Shown piece by piece: positions 37,359 through 46,261 of a stretch of DNA of 64,000 nucleotides. How positions within the stretch are numbered: the first letter of the stretch is position 1; each line of letters begins with the position of its first letter. Source of the stretch: Lawsonibacter faecis (GTDB lineage Bacteria; Bacillota; Clostridia; Oscillospirales; Oscillospiraceae); contig NZ_JACOPQ010000010.1 in the NCBI RefSeq assembly GCF_014287675.1, positions 1 through 64,000 of the forward strand, given 5' to 3'. The notes beneath the pieces are model-generated. The model was not told where the DNA came from. It saw nothing but the letters and a program-made list of their open reading frames with translations, and searched no databases. Both the position numbers and the translations under genes were made by a program.

Positions 37359-39786
37359 CGTCCTCCACCTCCTTTTCCTGGTATTTGCTCTCAATGAGGG
37401 CGTCCACGCTGCCCCGAATGACGCCCTTAATCTCGCCGTCCACAAAGCCGGAGACATGGCCGCGGATGTGGCCGTCCAGCCGCATGACGCCGTTGTTGAA
37501 GCGCTGCTTGCCGTCCCGCCGGAGGGTGATTGCGGTGCGCTCGATGAGCCAGTCGCCCAGAAGCAGGAGTTGGGGCAGCACCGTCATGACCAGAATGATG
37601 GACGTCAGGGTGCCCCGGCCCAGGGTCGCGCCGATGGAGCTGATGATGGAATCGGTGGACAGCCTGCCGATGAGGAAGCCCGCCACCGTCATAATGGTAC
37701 CCGAGGTGAAGACGGTGGGAAAGCTCTGGGTCAGGGCCTCCACGACGGCATCCTTGCGGTCCATGAGGGTCTTCAGCTCCATATAGCGGTTTGTGATGAC
37801 GATGGCGTAGTCGATGGTCGCGCCCATCTGGATGGCACTGACAATGAGATAGGAGAGGAAGAAGAGGTTGGTCCCGGTGAGATAGGGGAAGGAGAAATTG
37901 ATCCAGATGGAGCCCTGAATGGTGAGGACCAACAGGATGGGGAGACCTGCGGATTTGAAGGTGAAGAGCAAAATCACCATGACAAAGAGGACGGTGAGGA
38001 TGCTGATCTTCAGGTTGTCGCCGGAGAAGGAGTCGCTCAGGTCCCGGGCGTTGGTGGAGTTGCCCACCAGCACCACGTCGCCGCCGTAGTACTGGGCGGC
38101 GACGGCGCGCATCTCGTCCAGAAGGGCATAGGTCTCACCGCTCTCCTCCGGGAGGTCGGCGGTGAAGACCAGGCGGGACCAGTTCCTGCCCTGGAGCTGG
38201 CGGAGGCCGTCGTCCAGCGTGGCCTGGAGGTCCTCCACCTGCTCCGCCTGTTCCCCCGTCAGGTTCACGACCCCCTTGTCCTTCTGCTCCAGCAGGAACT
38301 GGAACACGTCCAGCAGGGGGGCGGAGTAGTCGTCCGGGTTCTGGAAGATGGCCCCGTACTCCTCCACGCTCAGGCCGTAGGCCTGGTAGAGGAGCCGGGC
38401 CAGCTCAATATCCACCCCGGCCAGCTCGGCGAACTGGCGGGGGCTCATCTTGTCGGTGAGCATCCGGCCGTCCTCCACCTCAATGTTGGCAAGGCCCGTG
38501 GCGCCCTTGATGCCGGGCAGCTCCGCCACCCGGCGGAGGACGGCCCCCTCCTTGTCGTAGTCCCCCCGGGGCACCAGCATGGCGATGGTGTTGCTGTACC
38601 CGAAGGCGTCGTTGATTTTGTCCGCGGCGATGCGGTACTCCGGCTTGTTGCCCGAATTGGTGGAGTTGGTGGAGAAGACATACTCGCACTGGTTGGAGCA
38701 GAAGATGCCGCCTACCACCACTATGAGGAAAATGACGGGCAGCACAAAGCGGGTCTTGACCACCGCTCTGCCCCAGAATGTGATGCGGGGGACGAAATTT
38801 TTGTGCCGGGTCTTCTCGATGCCGCGGTTGAAGAGCATCAGCAGGCCGGGCATAAGGAGGAAGACGGTGAGCATGGAGCAAATGATGCCCTTGGAGAGCA
38901 CCAGGCCCATGTCCAGGCCGATTTTAAGCTGCATGAGCATCAGTGCCACCAGGCCGGAGATGGTGGTGAGGGAGGAGGAGGAGATCTCCACGATGGCCTT
39001 GGAGAGCGCGGTCACGTCGGCGTCCCGGGCGTCCAGGCCGTTGTCCCGCTCCTCCATATAGCGGTGGCAGAAGATGATGGCGTAGTCGATGGCCAGGGCC
39101 AATTGCAGCACCACGGCAATGGCGTTGGTGACAAAGGAGATGGAGCCGAACCAGTAGTTGGTGCCCATGTTCAGCACGGCGGACACCACGAAGACGATGA
39201 GGAAGACGATGACCTCCAGATAGCTCTTGGAGGTGAAGAGGAGCACCGCCACAATGACCACGGCGGCAATGAGGAGAATGACGCTCATCTCCTTCATCAG
39301 GCTGTCTGAGTCGTACTCCCCCGCGCTGGAGCTGATGTAGTGGTCGTAGGGCTTCACCAGCTCCTGAACGGCCTGGGCGGCGGTGAGCACCGTATCGTCC
39401 CCGTCCTCGCCGTCGTAGCCCACGCCGATAAGGGCGGCGGCGTCCTTGTAGTGGTCCTCGGAGTCGTCAAAGGTCACCGAGGCCACGCCGTCGACGGCCT
39501 CAATCCGGTCGGCCACCTCCCGGGCCTGTTCCCAGGTCACGCTGGTGAGCATCACGTTGGCGCTGGCGAGGGTGGTGAACTCCTCGTCCATCAGGGTGAG
39601 GCCCCGCCGGGTCTCGGTATTGGCGGGGAGGTAGGTGGTGATGTCGTTATTGACCACCACCTTATTGATGGACGCGCCGCAGAAGAGGACCGCCGCCAAA
39701 AAGACCAGATAGAAGGCTTTGCGCTTGTCGACGATGAAGCCGGCCAGCTTATCCATAAAGCTCAGTGTTTTTTTGCCCTCAGACAT
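37345..39786 (-). CDS. MMPL/RND-family transporter
   Basis: An 813-residue transporter with two halves, each with an N-terminal helix and a sterol-sensing-like block of about five helices; the repeated IDYAI motifs (ALAIDYAIIFCHRYME and GATIDYAIVITNRYME) carry the proton-relay acidic residue of MMPL proteins. Large extracellular loops follow helix 1 and helix 7. Such transporters move lipids or hydrophobic compounds by proton motive force. It overlaps the TetR gene by eight bases upstream and the GLUG protein gene by 14 bases downstream. Confidence 0.92.
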   Translation of the reverse strand: MSEGKKTLSFMDKLAGFIVDKRKAFYLVFLAAVLFCGASINKVVVNNDITTYLPANTETRRGLTLMDEEFTTLASANVMLTSVTWEQAREVADRIEAVDGVASVTFDDSEDHYKDAAALIGVGYDGEDGDDTVLTAAQAVQELVKPYDHYISSSAGEYDSDSLMKEMSVILLIAAVVIVAVLLFTSKSYLEVIVFLIVFVVSAVLNMGTNYWFGSISFVTNAIAVVLQLALAIDYAIIFCHRYMEERDNGLDARDADVTALSKAIVEISSSSLTTISGLVALMLMQLKIGLDMGLVLSKGIICSMLTVFLLMPGLLMLFNRGIEKTRHKNFVPRITFWGRAVVKTRFVLPVIFLIVVVGGIFCSNQCEYVFSTNSTNSGNKPEYRIAADKINDAFGYSNTIAMLVPRGDYDKEGAVLRRVAELPGIKGATGLANIEVEDGRMLTDKMSPRQFAELAGVDIELARLLYQAYGLSVEEYGAIFQNPDDYSAPLLDVFQFLLEQKDKGVVNLTGEQAEQVEDLQATLDDGLRQLQGRNWSRLVFTADLPEESGETYALLDEMRAVAAQYYGGDVVLVGNSTNARDLSDSFSGDNLKISILTVLFVMVILLFTFKSAGLPILLVLTIQGSIWINFSFPYLTGTNLFFLSYLIVSAIQMGATIDYAIVITNRYMELKTLMDRKDAVVEALTQSFPTVFTSGTIMTVAGFLIGRLSTDSIISSIGATLGRGTLTSIILVMTVLPQLLLLGDWLIERTAITLRRDGKQRFNNGVMRLDGHIRGHVSGFVDGEIKGVIRGSVDALIESKYQEKEVEDDEET

Positions 39787-40357
39787 GGAAGATCAGCCTT
39801 TCCGCGTGAGATAGAAGCACATCATCCGAAACCGGCATATCGTTGTCCAGCCACCAGCGGATGAGCGCCAGGCAGGCCCCGGCATAGAAGCGGGCGACAA
39901 TATCCGCCCGGAGGTCCGGGGAACCGGGAGGAGAAAAGCCGCCCGCCGCGAAGTTCTGAGTCAGCTCCTCTGCCACAGAATTCTCCAGCGCCTGCAAATC
40001 CGCGCCCCCGGCGAAGGCGGCGGAGCGGTAGAGGCCCCGGTGCTCCCGCATAAAGGAGAGGGCGTTCTGGAAGATGGTCATGAAATAGGTCCTGGGGTCG
40101 CCGCCCCGCGAGGCCCCTCCCGCGGGCTGGAAGGCCCGGTAGATCTCCGAGACCGCATACCGCAGCAGGGCGTATTTGTCCTCAAAATGAGCGTAAAAGG
40201 TGGTGCGGTGGACCATGGCGCGCTCGCAGATGTCCACCACCGAGATTTCACTGAGAGGCCGCTCCTCCATGAGTTCCATGAGGGCGGTCATCAGAAATTT
40301 TTTGGTCCGCCGCTGGCGCAGGTCCTCCCTGGGACCGCCGCTGCCGTCGTGCCGCAT
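39779..40357 (-). CDS. TetR/AcrR-family transcriptional regulator
   Basis: The 192-residue protein has the N-terminal TetR HTH (TKKFLMTALMELM...SVVDICERAMVHRTTFYAHFEDKYALL) and a divergent ligand domain of the clostridial TetR_C type. ATG 40357 has GGAGGGGAG upstream. It overlaps the MMPL gene by eight bases. An inverted repeat between its own -35 and -10 implies autoregulation and control of the transporter. Confidence 0.9.
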   Translation of the reverse strand: MRHDGSGGPREDLRQRRTKKFLMTALMELMEERPLSEISVVDICERAMVHRTTFYAHFEDKYALLRYAVSEIYRAFQPAGGASRGGDPRTYFMTIFQNALSFMREHRGLYRSAAFAGGADLQALENSVAEELTQNFAAGGFSPPGSPDLRADIVARFYAGACLALIRWWLDNDMPVSDDVLLSHAERLIFHV

Positions 40358-40398
40358 CGTGCTCCCCTCCGTTTCCCGGATGTTCTGTTGGTATGGGG

Positions 40399-40428
40399 AA
40401 CTATAGCACTCTAATCTATAGTTGTCAA
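40399..40428 (-). promoter_or_regulatory. Promoter with embedded TetR operator
   Basis: TTGACA (40428-40423), 17 bases, TATAGT (40405-40400) on the minus strand. The inverted repeat AACTATAG-N9-CTATAGTT (40399-40423) fills the space between the hexamers, a typical TetR-family operator position. Confidence 0.8.
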
Positions 40429-40456
40429 GATAATCTACAAATGTATGGATAAAGCA

Positions 40457-40486
40457 TAAAAAAGCCCCGCGGAAACTCCCGCGGGA
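40457..40486 (-). terminator. Terminator of the corrinoid-activation operon
   Basis: Minus strand CCCGCGGGAG...CCGCGGGGC followed by TTTTTT, about 110 bases after the CobW-type gene. Confidence 0.75.
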
Positions 40487-40596
40487 CTGGCAGAATGGCG
40501 ATGCGGACGGAACCTGCGCGGCAGACAGAGGCTGTGCAGAAGAATGACGCGGCGGCCCGTTCTTCTCGTTAAATTTCATAAACTCCCGTTGGCACT

Positions 40597-41523
40597 TTAC
40601 TTCAAATCCACCGGATCGCGGTAGCACTCCTTCGCGGCGGAGAGCACCTCGGAGAAGATGCGCACGCCAACGCTGGAGATGATGACCAGCTGTGTCTGAC
40701 CCAGGGCGTCGCCCCAGTCCTCCATCTGCAGGACGGAACCCACCATGCTGATGTTTTTCATCCCCACGGTGGTTTTACAAAAACCCTTGACCCGGTAGGT
40801 GGCGGGAGCAATGTTCTCCAGAAAGCGCCGCAGCGCCTCGGGGGAGACCGCCTCAGCCGTGCTCAGGGTGACGGTGACGGGGCGGGAGCTCTCTGTGTTG
40901 GAGGTCTCCCGGGCCGCGGCCTCCCCGGGCGCGCCCTCGGACAGAATGGCCCGCAGGGAGACCCGGGCGTAGGTGCTGCGGTGGATTGCGGCCTTGGGGT
41001 TGATCTCTCGGATGGAGGCCTCCACCTGGGAGAGCTGCTCCTCATCCACCAGGTCGGTCTTGTTGAGAATCACCGCCCGGCTGTACTCCACCTGGCGGCG
41101 GAGGGCCAGCAGGAGCTTGAGGTATTTGGGGAAGTAGAGGGCGTCCACCAGGCAGACTGCGCCGCAGTAGTCGTAGGAGGCGCCGGAGAGGGTGCGTATC
41201 TGGTCCAGTATGGAGGAGATGCTGGAGGGGTCGGCAAGACCGGAGGCCTCCACAAAGACATAGTCCAGGTCACGGTCCGCCAGACTGATGAGGGAGTCCA
41301 CAAAGGAGTCCTTGATGCAGGCGCAGAAAATGGAGCCGTTGTTGAGCTCAATCATCTTCGCACCGGGGATATCCTGCCGGATCAGGGCGCCGTCCACGCC
41401 GGTGCCGCTGAACTCGTTGACGATCAGCCCCACCTTCGTGCCGGAAAATTCCTCCAGGATGTGGTTGAGAAAGGTGGTCTTGCCGGCCCCGAGAAAGCCG
41501 GTCAAAAGTACCAGTTTGCTCAT
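40597..41523 (-). CDS. CobW/COG0523-family GTPase
   Basis: The 308-residue P-loop GTPase has Walker A TGFLGAGKTTFLNHIL, the metal-binding-loop position NNGSIFCACI (here CAC instead of the usual CxCC), and the G4 motif NKTDL. COG0523 proteins insert or deliver metals or help cobalamin enzymes. It is the last gene of a four-gene minus-strand operon with a corrinoid reactivase 15 bases upstream, so I infer a role in maintaining or loading the corrinoid cofactor of the divergent methyltransferase system. The altered cysteine motif may change metal preference. Confidence 0.85.
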   Translation of the reverse strand: MSKLVLLTGFLGAGKTTFLNHILEEFSGTKVGLIVNEFSGTGVDGALIRQDIPGAKMIELNNGSIFCACIKDSFVDSLISLADRDLDYVFVEASGLADPSSISSILDQIRTLSGASYDYCGAVCLVDALYFPKYLKLLLALRRQVEYSRAVILNKTDLVDEEQLSQVEASIREINPKAAIHRSTYARVSLRAILSEGAPGEAAARETSNTESSRPVTVTLSTAEAVSPEALRRFLENIAPATYRVKGFCKTTVGMKNISMVGSVLQMEDWGDALGQTQLVIISSVGVRIFSEVLSAAKECYRDPVDLK

Positions 41524-41538
41524 TTCAATCTCCTCCGG

Positions 41539-43275
41539 TCAAAAGTTCATATTCATGATGTACTCCTCCATGAACCTGGGGCTTGTGGCCAGCTCCAGGT
41601 GCTCGATGGAGGCGGGAAGGGCCTGGCAGCGGTCCAGCTGAGCGGAATCCAGCAGACACAGTTGAACGCCCTGGCCCGCGCCGTTGCCGATGGAGACGAT
41701 GCGCTCCCGGGGGATGGGGGGGAGGAGGCCGATCTCAAGGGCGTGGTCCACGTCAATATAGTTGCCGAAGGCCCCGGCCAGGTAGAGGGCGTCCAGATCC
41801 TCCAGCGCCAGCCCGGACGCCTCCAGAAGCGCGACGCAGCCGGAGTAGATGGAGCTCTTGGCCAGCTGAATCTGCCGCACATCGTGCTGGGCGAGGTAGA
41901 CGCTCTGTTCCCCGCGGGTGAAGAAGAAGGCGGGATTGTACTCCCCCGCCTCGCCCAGATACTGGTCCAGAGTGCTGCCTGGGTGGGCGGCGCGGAACTC
42001 GTCGGCGGGGAGGAGCCGCCCGCTCTCGTCGATGACTCCGGCGGAGCGCAGCTCAGCCACGGCGTCGATAATGGCGGAGCCGCAAAGGCCCTTTGCTTCA
42101 CCGCCTCCGATGACCCGGAAGGAGAGGGCGTCTCCGTCGATGGAGATCTTTTCAATGGCCCCATCCATGCCTCGCATCCCGCAGGCGATGTTTCCGCCCT
42201 CCAGGGCGGGACCGCAGGCGGTGGAGGCGACCTTGTAGGAGCCGCCGCCCCCGGCGGCGATTTCGCCGTTGGTGCCCAGATCCACCATCAGACAGCGGCG
42301 CTCGTCCACGGGGAGCGTGAGGAGGACGGAGGCGGTGTCCGCGCCTACGAAGCCGCCCAGCAGGGGCAGAAAATCCACCCTGCCGCCGGCCGCCATGTCC
42401 ATCCCCACCTCGGCGCCGGCGCAGCGGACCAGTCCCGCCGTCACGTTGACGAAGGGATCGGCGGCGAGCCCCGAGGGGTCCAGCCCAAGGAAGAGGTGCT
42501 GCATGGTGCTGTTGCCGCAGAGAACCAGGTGGTAGAGGTGGGCGCGGTAGCCGGGAATATCCGACTCGGCGGCGGCGAGCAGGCCGTTGACGGTGTCCCG
42601 TATGTGGCCGGTCAGCTCGTCCAGGCCGTCCTCCGCCTGCTGGGTGTGGAGAATGCGGCTGATGACGTCGGCGCCCCGGACGATCTGTCCGTTGAGCGTG
42701 GACTCGGTCCGCAGCAGCTTACCGCTGTTCAGGTCGTAGGCGTAGAGGACCACCGAGGTGGTGCCGATGTCGATGGCGCCGCCGTAGAGCATGGACGTGG
42801 TGTCCCCCGCCTCTACCGCGACTACCTCGCCCCGGTAGGAGACAAAGGTGATTTCACCGACGGAGTGGTCGGCAATCAGCCTGGAAAAGCTGCGCAGCAG
42901 GGCGGGGGAGCCTGTTTCAAGGTATGCGCCGCAGTGCCCGGGCATCAGTTCGCCCCTGGTAAAGCAGCGCTTGGAGACGGCGGGGGAGAGCGCGAGCTTG
43001 TGGGCGGTGCGGCCCTCCGTGATGATGGCGGCGGCGCGGGAGAGCTGCGTTTCCTCCAGATAAACCGCCATGTCTCTGTCCACGATTGTCCTGCAGGCGA
43101 GGACGGTCTCCCGGGTTCCCCCGGACTCCACCACAACGGCGCATTTGCCGCAGGTGCCCCGTCCCCCGCACACCAGGTCCAGGGGAAACCCCGCGTCGGC
43201 GCAGGCCTGGGCAAGGGTCTCCCCGCCGCCGGCCTTGTGGGTCACGCCCTGGTTGACGAGCTTAATGTGATACAT
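41539..43275 (-). CDS. Corrinoid-protein reductive activator (2Fe-2S plus ASKHA ATPase, RACE type)
   Basis: The 578-residue protein has an N-terminal plant-type ferredoxin domain (Cys 36, 42, 45, 61) and a C-terminal DUF4445/ASKHA ATPase domain (GGAIDIGTTSVVLYAYD, LCGNSTMQHLFLG, LGTNGEIAAGG, GAFGNYIDVDHA). Proteins of this class use ATP to reduce inactive Co(II) corrinoid proteins to Co(I). GGAGG precedes ATG 43275. It is flanked by a MetH-activation-like gene and a CobW GTPase gene and is divergent from two corrinoid protein genes, its likely clients. Confidence 0.93.
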   Translation of the reverse strand: MYHIKLVNQGVTHKAGGGETLAQACADAGFPLDLVCGGRGTCGKCAVVVESGGTRETVLACRTIVDRDMAVYLEETQLSRAAAIITEGRTAHKLALSPAVSKRCFTRGELMPGHCGAYLETGSPALLRSFSRLIADHSVGEITFVSYRGEVVAVEAGDTTSMLYGGAIDIGTTSVVLYAYDLNSGKLLRTESTLNGQIVRGADVISRILHTQQAEDGLDELTGHIRDTVNGLLAAAESDIPGYRAHLYHLVLCGNSTMQHLFLGLDPSGLAADPFVNVTAGLVRCAGAEVGMDMAAGGRVDFLPLLGGFVGADTASVLLTLPVDERRCLMVDLGTNGEIAAGGGGSYKVASTACGPALEGGNIACGMRGMDGAIEKISIDGDALSFRVIGGGEAKGLCGSAIIDAVAELRSAGVIDESGRLLPADEFRAAHPGSTLDQYLGEAGEYNPAFFFTRGEQSVYLAQHDVRQIQLAKSSIYSGCVALLEASGLALEDLDALYLAGAFGNYIDVDHALEIGLLPPIPRERIVSIGNGAGQGVQLCLLDSAQLDRCQALPASIEHLELATSPRFMEEYIMNMNF

Positions 43276-43324
43276 AGGCTGAAACCTCCATAATTCCAGT
43301 GGTAAATTGACGCAGTGAAAAGCC

Positions 43325-43981
43325 TCAGGAGCAGGCCGCGGGGCCGTCCTCACAGCGGAAGAAGCAGGTGACGTTGGGGCACTTGCTGCAGTCGTGCTCC
43401 ACCGAGATTTCCGGGTTGCTGCCGTCCGCGCCGAAGAGGTAGAGCATGGACTTCTCCGGGTAGAGCATATAGCTCTCCGTCAGGCGCACGTGCGCCAGCG
43501 CCTGTTCGCCCCGGAAGGACTCCAGCAGGGGGGCCTGGTACTCCAGACCCAGCTCCTCCTCCCCCGGAGAGAAGCGGCGGGTGAGATGGCAGCCGAGGGT
43601 CTTCATGGCCGCAGCAATCTGGCGGTTCATCTGGTCCGAGGCGTTGAAGAGAATCTCGTTGACCAGGTCGTTGAGAATGTACCCCTCCAGAAAATCACCC
43701 TGCTCCAGCAGTCCGCCAATTGCGGACATAATTTCCTCCGAGCAGGAGGAGAGGCAGGTGACCAGATAGGCGCAGGAGTCCACCTCCGGGATGCCCACCG
43801 GCTGAAAATTTTTCTGAACGGTGTAGGCGTGGACCATCTGCAGGCGGGTCTCGGCAATTTCCGCCAGAGCGGGAAAGGAGGCCGCAGCGTAGTGGTGGAC
43901 ATTGGTGCCCGCTTCGATTCTCAGCCGCCGGAAAATTCGGTCACGGTCGTACTGGATGGACACATCGGCATGGTAAATCAT
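43325..43981 (-). CDS. MetH-activation-domain-like protein
   Basis: The 218-residue protein resembles the vitamin B12-dependent methionine synthase activation domain found as a separate gene near corrinoid methyltransferases. Landmarks are an N-terminal AGTNVHHYAAASFPALAE region, a central helical part, and a C-terminal cysteine cluster (CSKCPNVTCFFRC) that is not part of classical MetH and may bind a metal or iron-sulfur cluster. ATG 43981 overlaps the regulator's stop (ATGA). It probably takes part in cofactor reactivation with the RACE protein. Confidence 0.75.
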   Translation of the reverse strand: MIYHADVSIQYDRDRIFRRLRIEAGTNVHHYAAASFPALAEIAETRLQMVHAYTVQKNFQPVGIPEVDSCAYLVTCLSSCSEEIMSAIGGLLEQGDFLEGYILNDLVNEILFNASDQMNRQIAAAMKTLGCHLTRRFSPGEEELGLEYQAPLLESFRGEQALAHVRLTESYMLYPEKSMLYLFGADGSNPEISVEHDCSKCPNVTCFFRCEDGPAACS

Positions 43982-45255
43982 ACGTTACCCCTCTTTTCTT
44001 CAACAATTTGACTCTTGTACTGACGGGGAGTCATCCCCGTTATTTTTTTAAAAATCTTGGTAAAATAGCTCTGGTCGTCAAAGCCGACCAGGCCCGCAAT
44101 CTCCAGCAGGCTCTTGTCCGTGCTGCGCATAAGCTCGATGCTGTGCTCAATGCGGGTGTTGTTGAGATAGTCGGTAAAGCTGGTGTTCAGCTCCTGCCGG
44201 AAGAGCTTGGAGAGGTAGGTGTCGTTCAGATAGAGATTGGCGGCCAGGTCCCGCAGCGTCAGCTTTTCCATGTAGTGGGCGCTGATGTAGGCCACAGCTC
44301 TGGTGGTGGCGGAGGAGACCTGGGGCAGGGCGGCGAAGACGTCGTCCAGGAAGTGGAGCACCACGTCCCGGGTCCACGCGGTCAGCTCCTCCAGGGTGCT
44401 GATGGCGTTGGGGTAGGCGATGAGCTCGAAATTGGTGCCGAAGATATCGCGCAGGATGGCCCCGTGTCCCGTCGCCATTCTGGACAGAGAGATGTACAGC
44501 TCAAAGATATGGAGCTTGATGCTGTCGAAATTGCCGCCCTCCACCAGGATGAGCTCCTCAAACAGCTCATCCAGGCAGGCGAGGGCGGCCTCGCGGTCCC
44601 TGTTCTCAATCTCCTTGCTCAGCCGGGCCTCCAGCTCGGTATAGGTGGGGCCGGAGAGGGCGGTGGAGGGGGTGTCCAGCTTGTTCTGCTTGCGCTTCTG
44701 GATGTGGTCGCCCACGGTGAGCTGACGCTTGTAGCGCTCCCGGAGCTGGTCGTAGCTGTCCCAGTTTTTGTGGCTGTGGACCACCGCACTGTACAGGAGG
44801 AGGGAAAACTTTTGAATTTGATTTGGAGTATACACCTGAATTTGGGAAATGAAAAGAGCAATTTTTGCAAGCTGCTCCACGGCGGAGGGGTTCAGAGAGA
44901 TGGCCTGTCCGAGATGGCCCTCGTTGATAGGCCCCATGGCGAGGGGCCCCGCCACCGCGCAGGCGCAGTATTTCTCCTCCACGATGACCGGTACGGCGAT
45001 GTGGATGAGGCCTACGGGGCAGGTGTAGATATAGGGCTCACCCAGCTCGTAGGAGGATTTGGCGGAAAAGACCAGATTTTTGGTGCACTCGCTCTCCGGC
45101 TGGTGGTAGGCCTCAAAAAATTTGCAGAATTTCCTGTCGGCCAGAAACTCCTCCCGTATTCCGCCCTCCGGGGTGTATAATGTGACTGGGATGCCGGTGC
45201 TCTCGCTGAAGGCCTCCAGATATTCGTGGAGCCGCTTTTGGTTGATTGTTGGCAA
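43978..45255 (-). CDS. PocR-domain AraC-family regulator
   Basis: The 425-residue protein has an N-terminal PocR sensory domain (about residues 1-165, with CxxxF..CKFFEAYHQP-type cysteines and YTCPVGLIHIAVPV), a helical linker, and a C-terminal AraC HTH pair (TLRDLAANLYLNDTYLSKLF, then SLLEIAGLVGFDDQSYFTKIF). PocR-type regulators activate B12-linked catabolic operons in response to small molecules. The TTG at 45255 is chosen because AGGAGG lies nine bases before it. It begins the minus-strand operon and faces the corrinoid methyltransferase operon, which it most likely controls. Confidence 0.88.
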   Translation of the reverse strand: MPTINQKRLHEYLEAFSESTGIPVTLYTPEGGIREEFLADRKFCKFFEAYHQPESECTKNLVFSAKSSYELGEPYIYTCPVGLIHIAVPVIVEEKYCACAVAGPLAMGPINEGHLGQAISLNPSAVEQLAKIALFISQIQVYTPNQIQKFSLLLYSAVVHSHKNWDSYDQLRERYKRQLTVGDHIQKRKQNKLDTPSTALSGPTYTELEARLSKEIENRDREAALACLDELFEELILVEGGNFDSIKLHIFELYISLSRMATGHGAILRDIFGTNFELIAYPNAISTLEELTAWTRDVVLHFLDDVFAALPQVSSATTRAVAYISAHYMEKLTLRDLAANLYLNDTYLSKLFRQELNTSFTDYLNNTRIEHSIELMRSTDKSLLEIAGLVGFDDQSYFTKIFKKITGMTPRQYKSQIVEEKRGNV

Positions 45256-45314
45256 AAGGCCGCACCTCCTGAACCCAACGCGTACTTTGGCGGAACTTGT
45301 AAAAAAAGCCCGGC

Positions 45315-45366
45315 GTCGGAATTGGTAAATTGGTAAAATTCTGATTGCCAATTTGTAATTTCACCA
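45315..45366. promoter_or_regulatory. Possible regulator-binding repeats in the divergent promoter region
   Basis: ATTGGTAAATTGGTAAAATT near 45321 contains a direct repeat (TTGGTAAA twice at about 8-base spacing), and AATTTGTAATTT follows near 45352. Direct repeats of this kind suit AraC-family proteins; the assignment is inferred from position. Confidence 0.35.
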
Positions 45367-45368
45367 TC

Positions 45369-45397
45369 ACTATAACCCGGTTTTGGCAGAAAAGCAA
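45369..45397 (-). promoter_or_regulatory. Promoter for the regulator-activation operon
   Basis: TTGCTT (45397-45392), 17 bases, TATAGT (45374-45369) on the minus strand. Confidence 0.55.
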
Positions 45398-45470
45398 TAA
45401 AAAATTGAGGGCTGTAACCTCTGCGTTGGGTGAAACGCCAGATTTGAACAAAAAGAAATGGTATTTTTCT

Positions 45471-45499
45471 TAGAAATTAAATGGGAAATTAGATATACT
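45471..45499 (+). promoter_or_regulatory. Weak promoter candidate for the corrinoid operon
   Basis: TATACT at 45494-45499 with TAGAAA (45471-45476) 17 bases upstream. The poor -35 fits a promoter that needs an activator. Confidence 0.4.
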
Positions 45500-45529
45500 G
45501 CAAATGGACAACAGAAAGGAACATGCCTG

Positions 45530-46174
45530 ATGAATCAGTTCAACGCTATTTTTCAGAGCATCATCGACGGGGATGAGGAACAGACCGTACAGCTGTGCCA
45601 AGACATGCTCGCCAAGGGCTGTCGTCCGATTGACATTCTTGAAAAGGGAATGATTCCGGCGATGGACCGCCTGGGCGTCCTGCTGAACAGGGAGGAGCGG
45701 TTCATCCCCCAGGTCCTCATCTCGGCCAGGGCGATGCAGAGCGCCGTTGCAATCATCCGGCCGCTGCTGCTGAACAAGGCGGAGTCCGGAACCGCGCGGG
45801 AGACCGTGATTGTCGGGACGGTTCAGGGCGACATCCACACCATCGGCAAAAACCTGGTGGGAATTATGCTCCAGAGCGCCGGCTTCGACGTGGCGGACCT
45901 GGGCTCCAACGTCAGCCCCGAGGAGTTCATCCGGCAGATACGCGCACATAACGCCCGCATCGTGGCCATGTCCGCCATGCTGACCACCTCCATGAACAGC
46001 ATGAAGAACACCGTGCAGCGCCTCAAGCGGGAGGACTTCGGCTATCCGCTGCATGTCATCGTGGGCGGCGGCCCCATCTCTCCCAGCTTTGCCCGGGAGA
46101 TTGGCGCGGACTTCTCCGCCACCATGATGGACACCATGCGCCGGGCGGTGGAGATCAGCACCACAAAGCACTAA
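45530..46174 (+). CDS. Corrinoid-binding protein 1 (MtbC/MttC/MtgC-like)
   Basis: The 214-residue protein has an N-terminal helical cap domain and a Rossmann B12-binding domain with the cobalt-ligand motif GDIHTIGKN (DxHxxG). It carries the methyl group as methylcobalamin between two methyltransferases. AGAAAGGA lies nine bases before ATG 45530. It is the first gene of the operon; a second, different corrinoid protein follows after an intercistronic hairpin. Confidence 0.92.
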   Translation: MNQFNAIFQSIIDGDEEQTVQLCQDMLAKGCRPIDILEKGMIPAMDRLGVLLNREERFIPQVLISARAMQSAVAIIRPLLLNKAESGTARETVIVGTVQGDIHTIGKNLVGIMLQSAGFDVADLGSNVSPEEFIRQIRAHNARIVAMSAMLTTSMNSMKNTVQRLKREDFGYPLHVIVGGGPISPSFAREIGADFSATMMDTMRRAVEISTTKH

Positions 46175-46181
46175 ACTTCGG

Positions 46182-46208
46182 AATCAAAAAGCGGAGCTGC
46201 TTTTGATT
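46182..46208 (+). other. Intercistronic stem-loop between the two corrinoid genes
   Basis: AATCAAAAAGC (46182-46192) pairs with GCTTTTGATT (46199-46208), seven bases after the stop of gene 1. There is no following T run, so it may set mRNA stability rather than end transcription. Confidence 0.65.
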
Positions 46209-46261
46209 ACATAAAAGAAGCAAGAAGAAATGAAGAACTATTTGAGAAGGAGCGGAAAACT

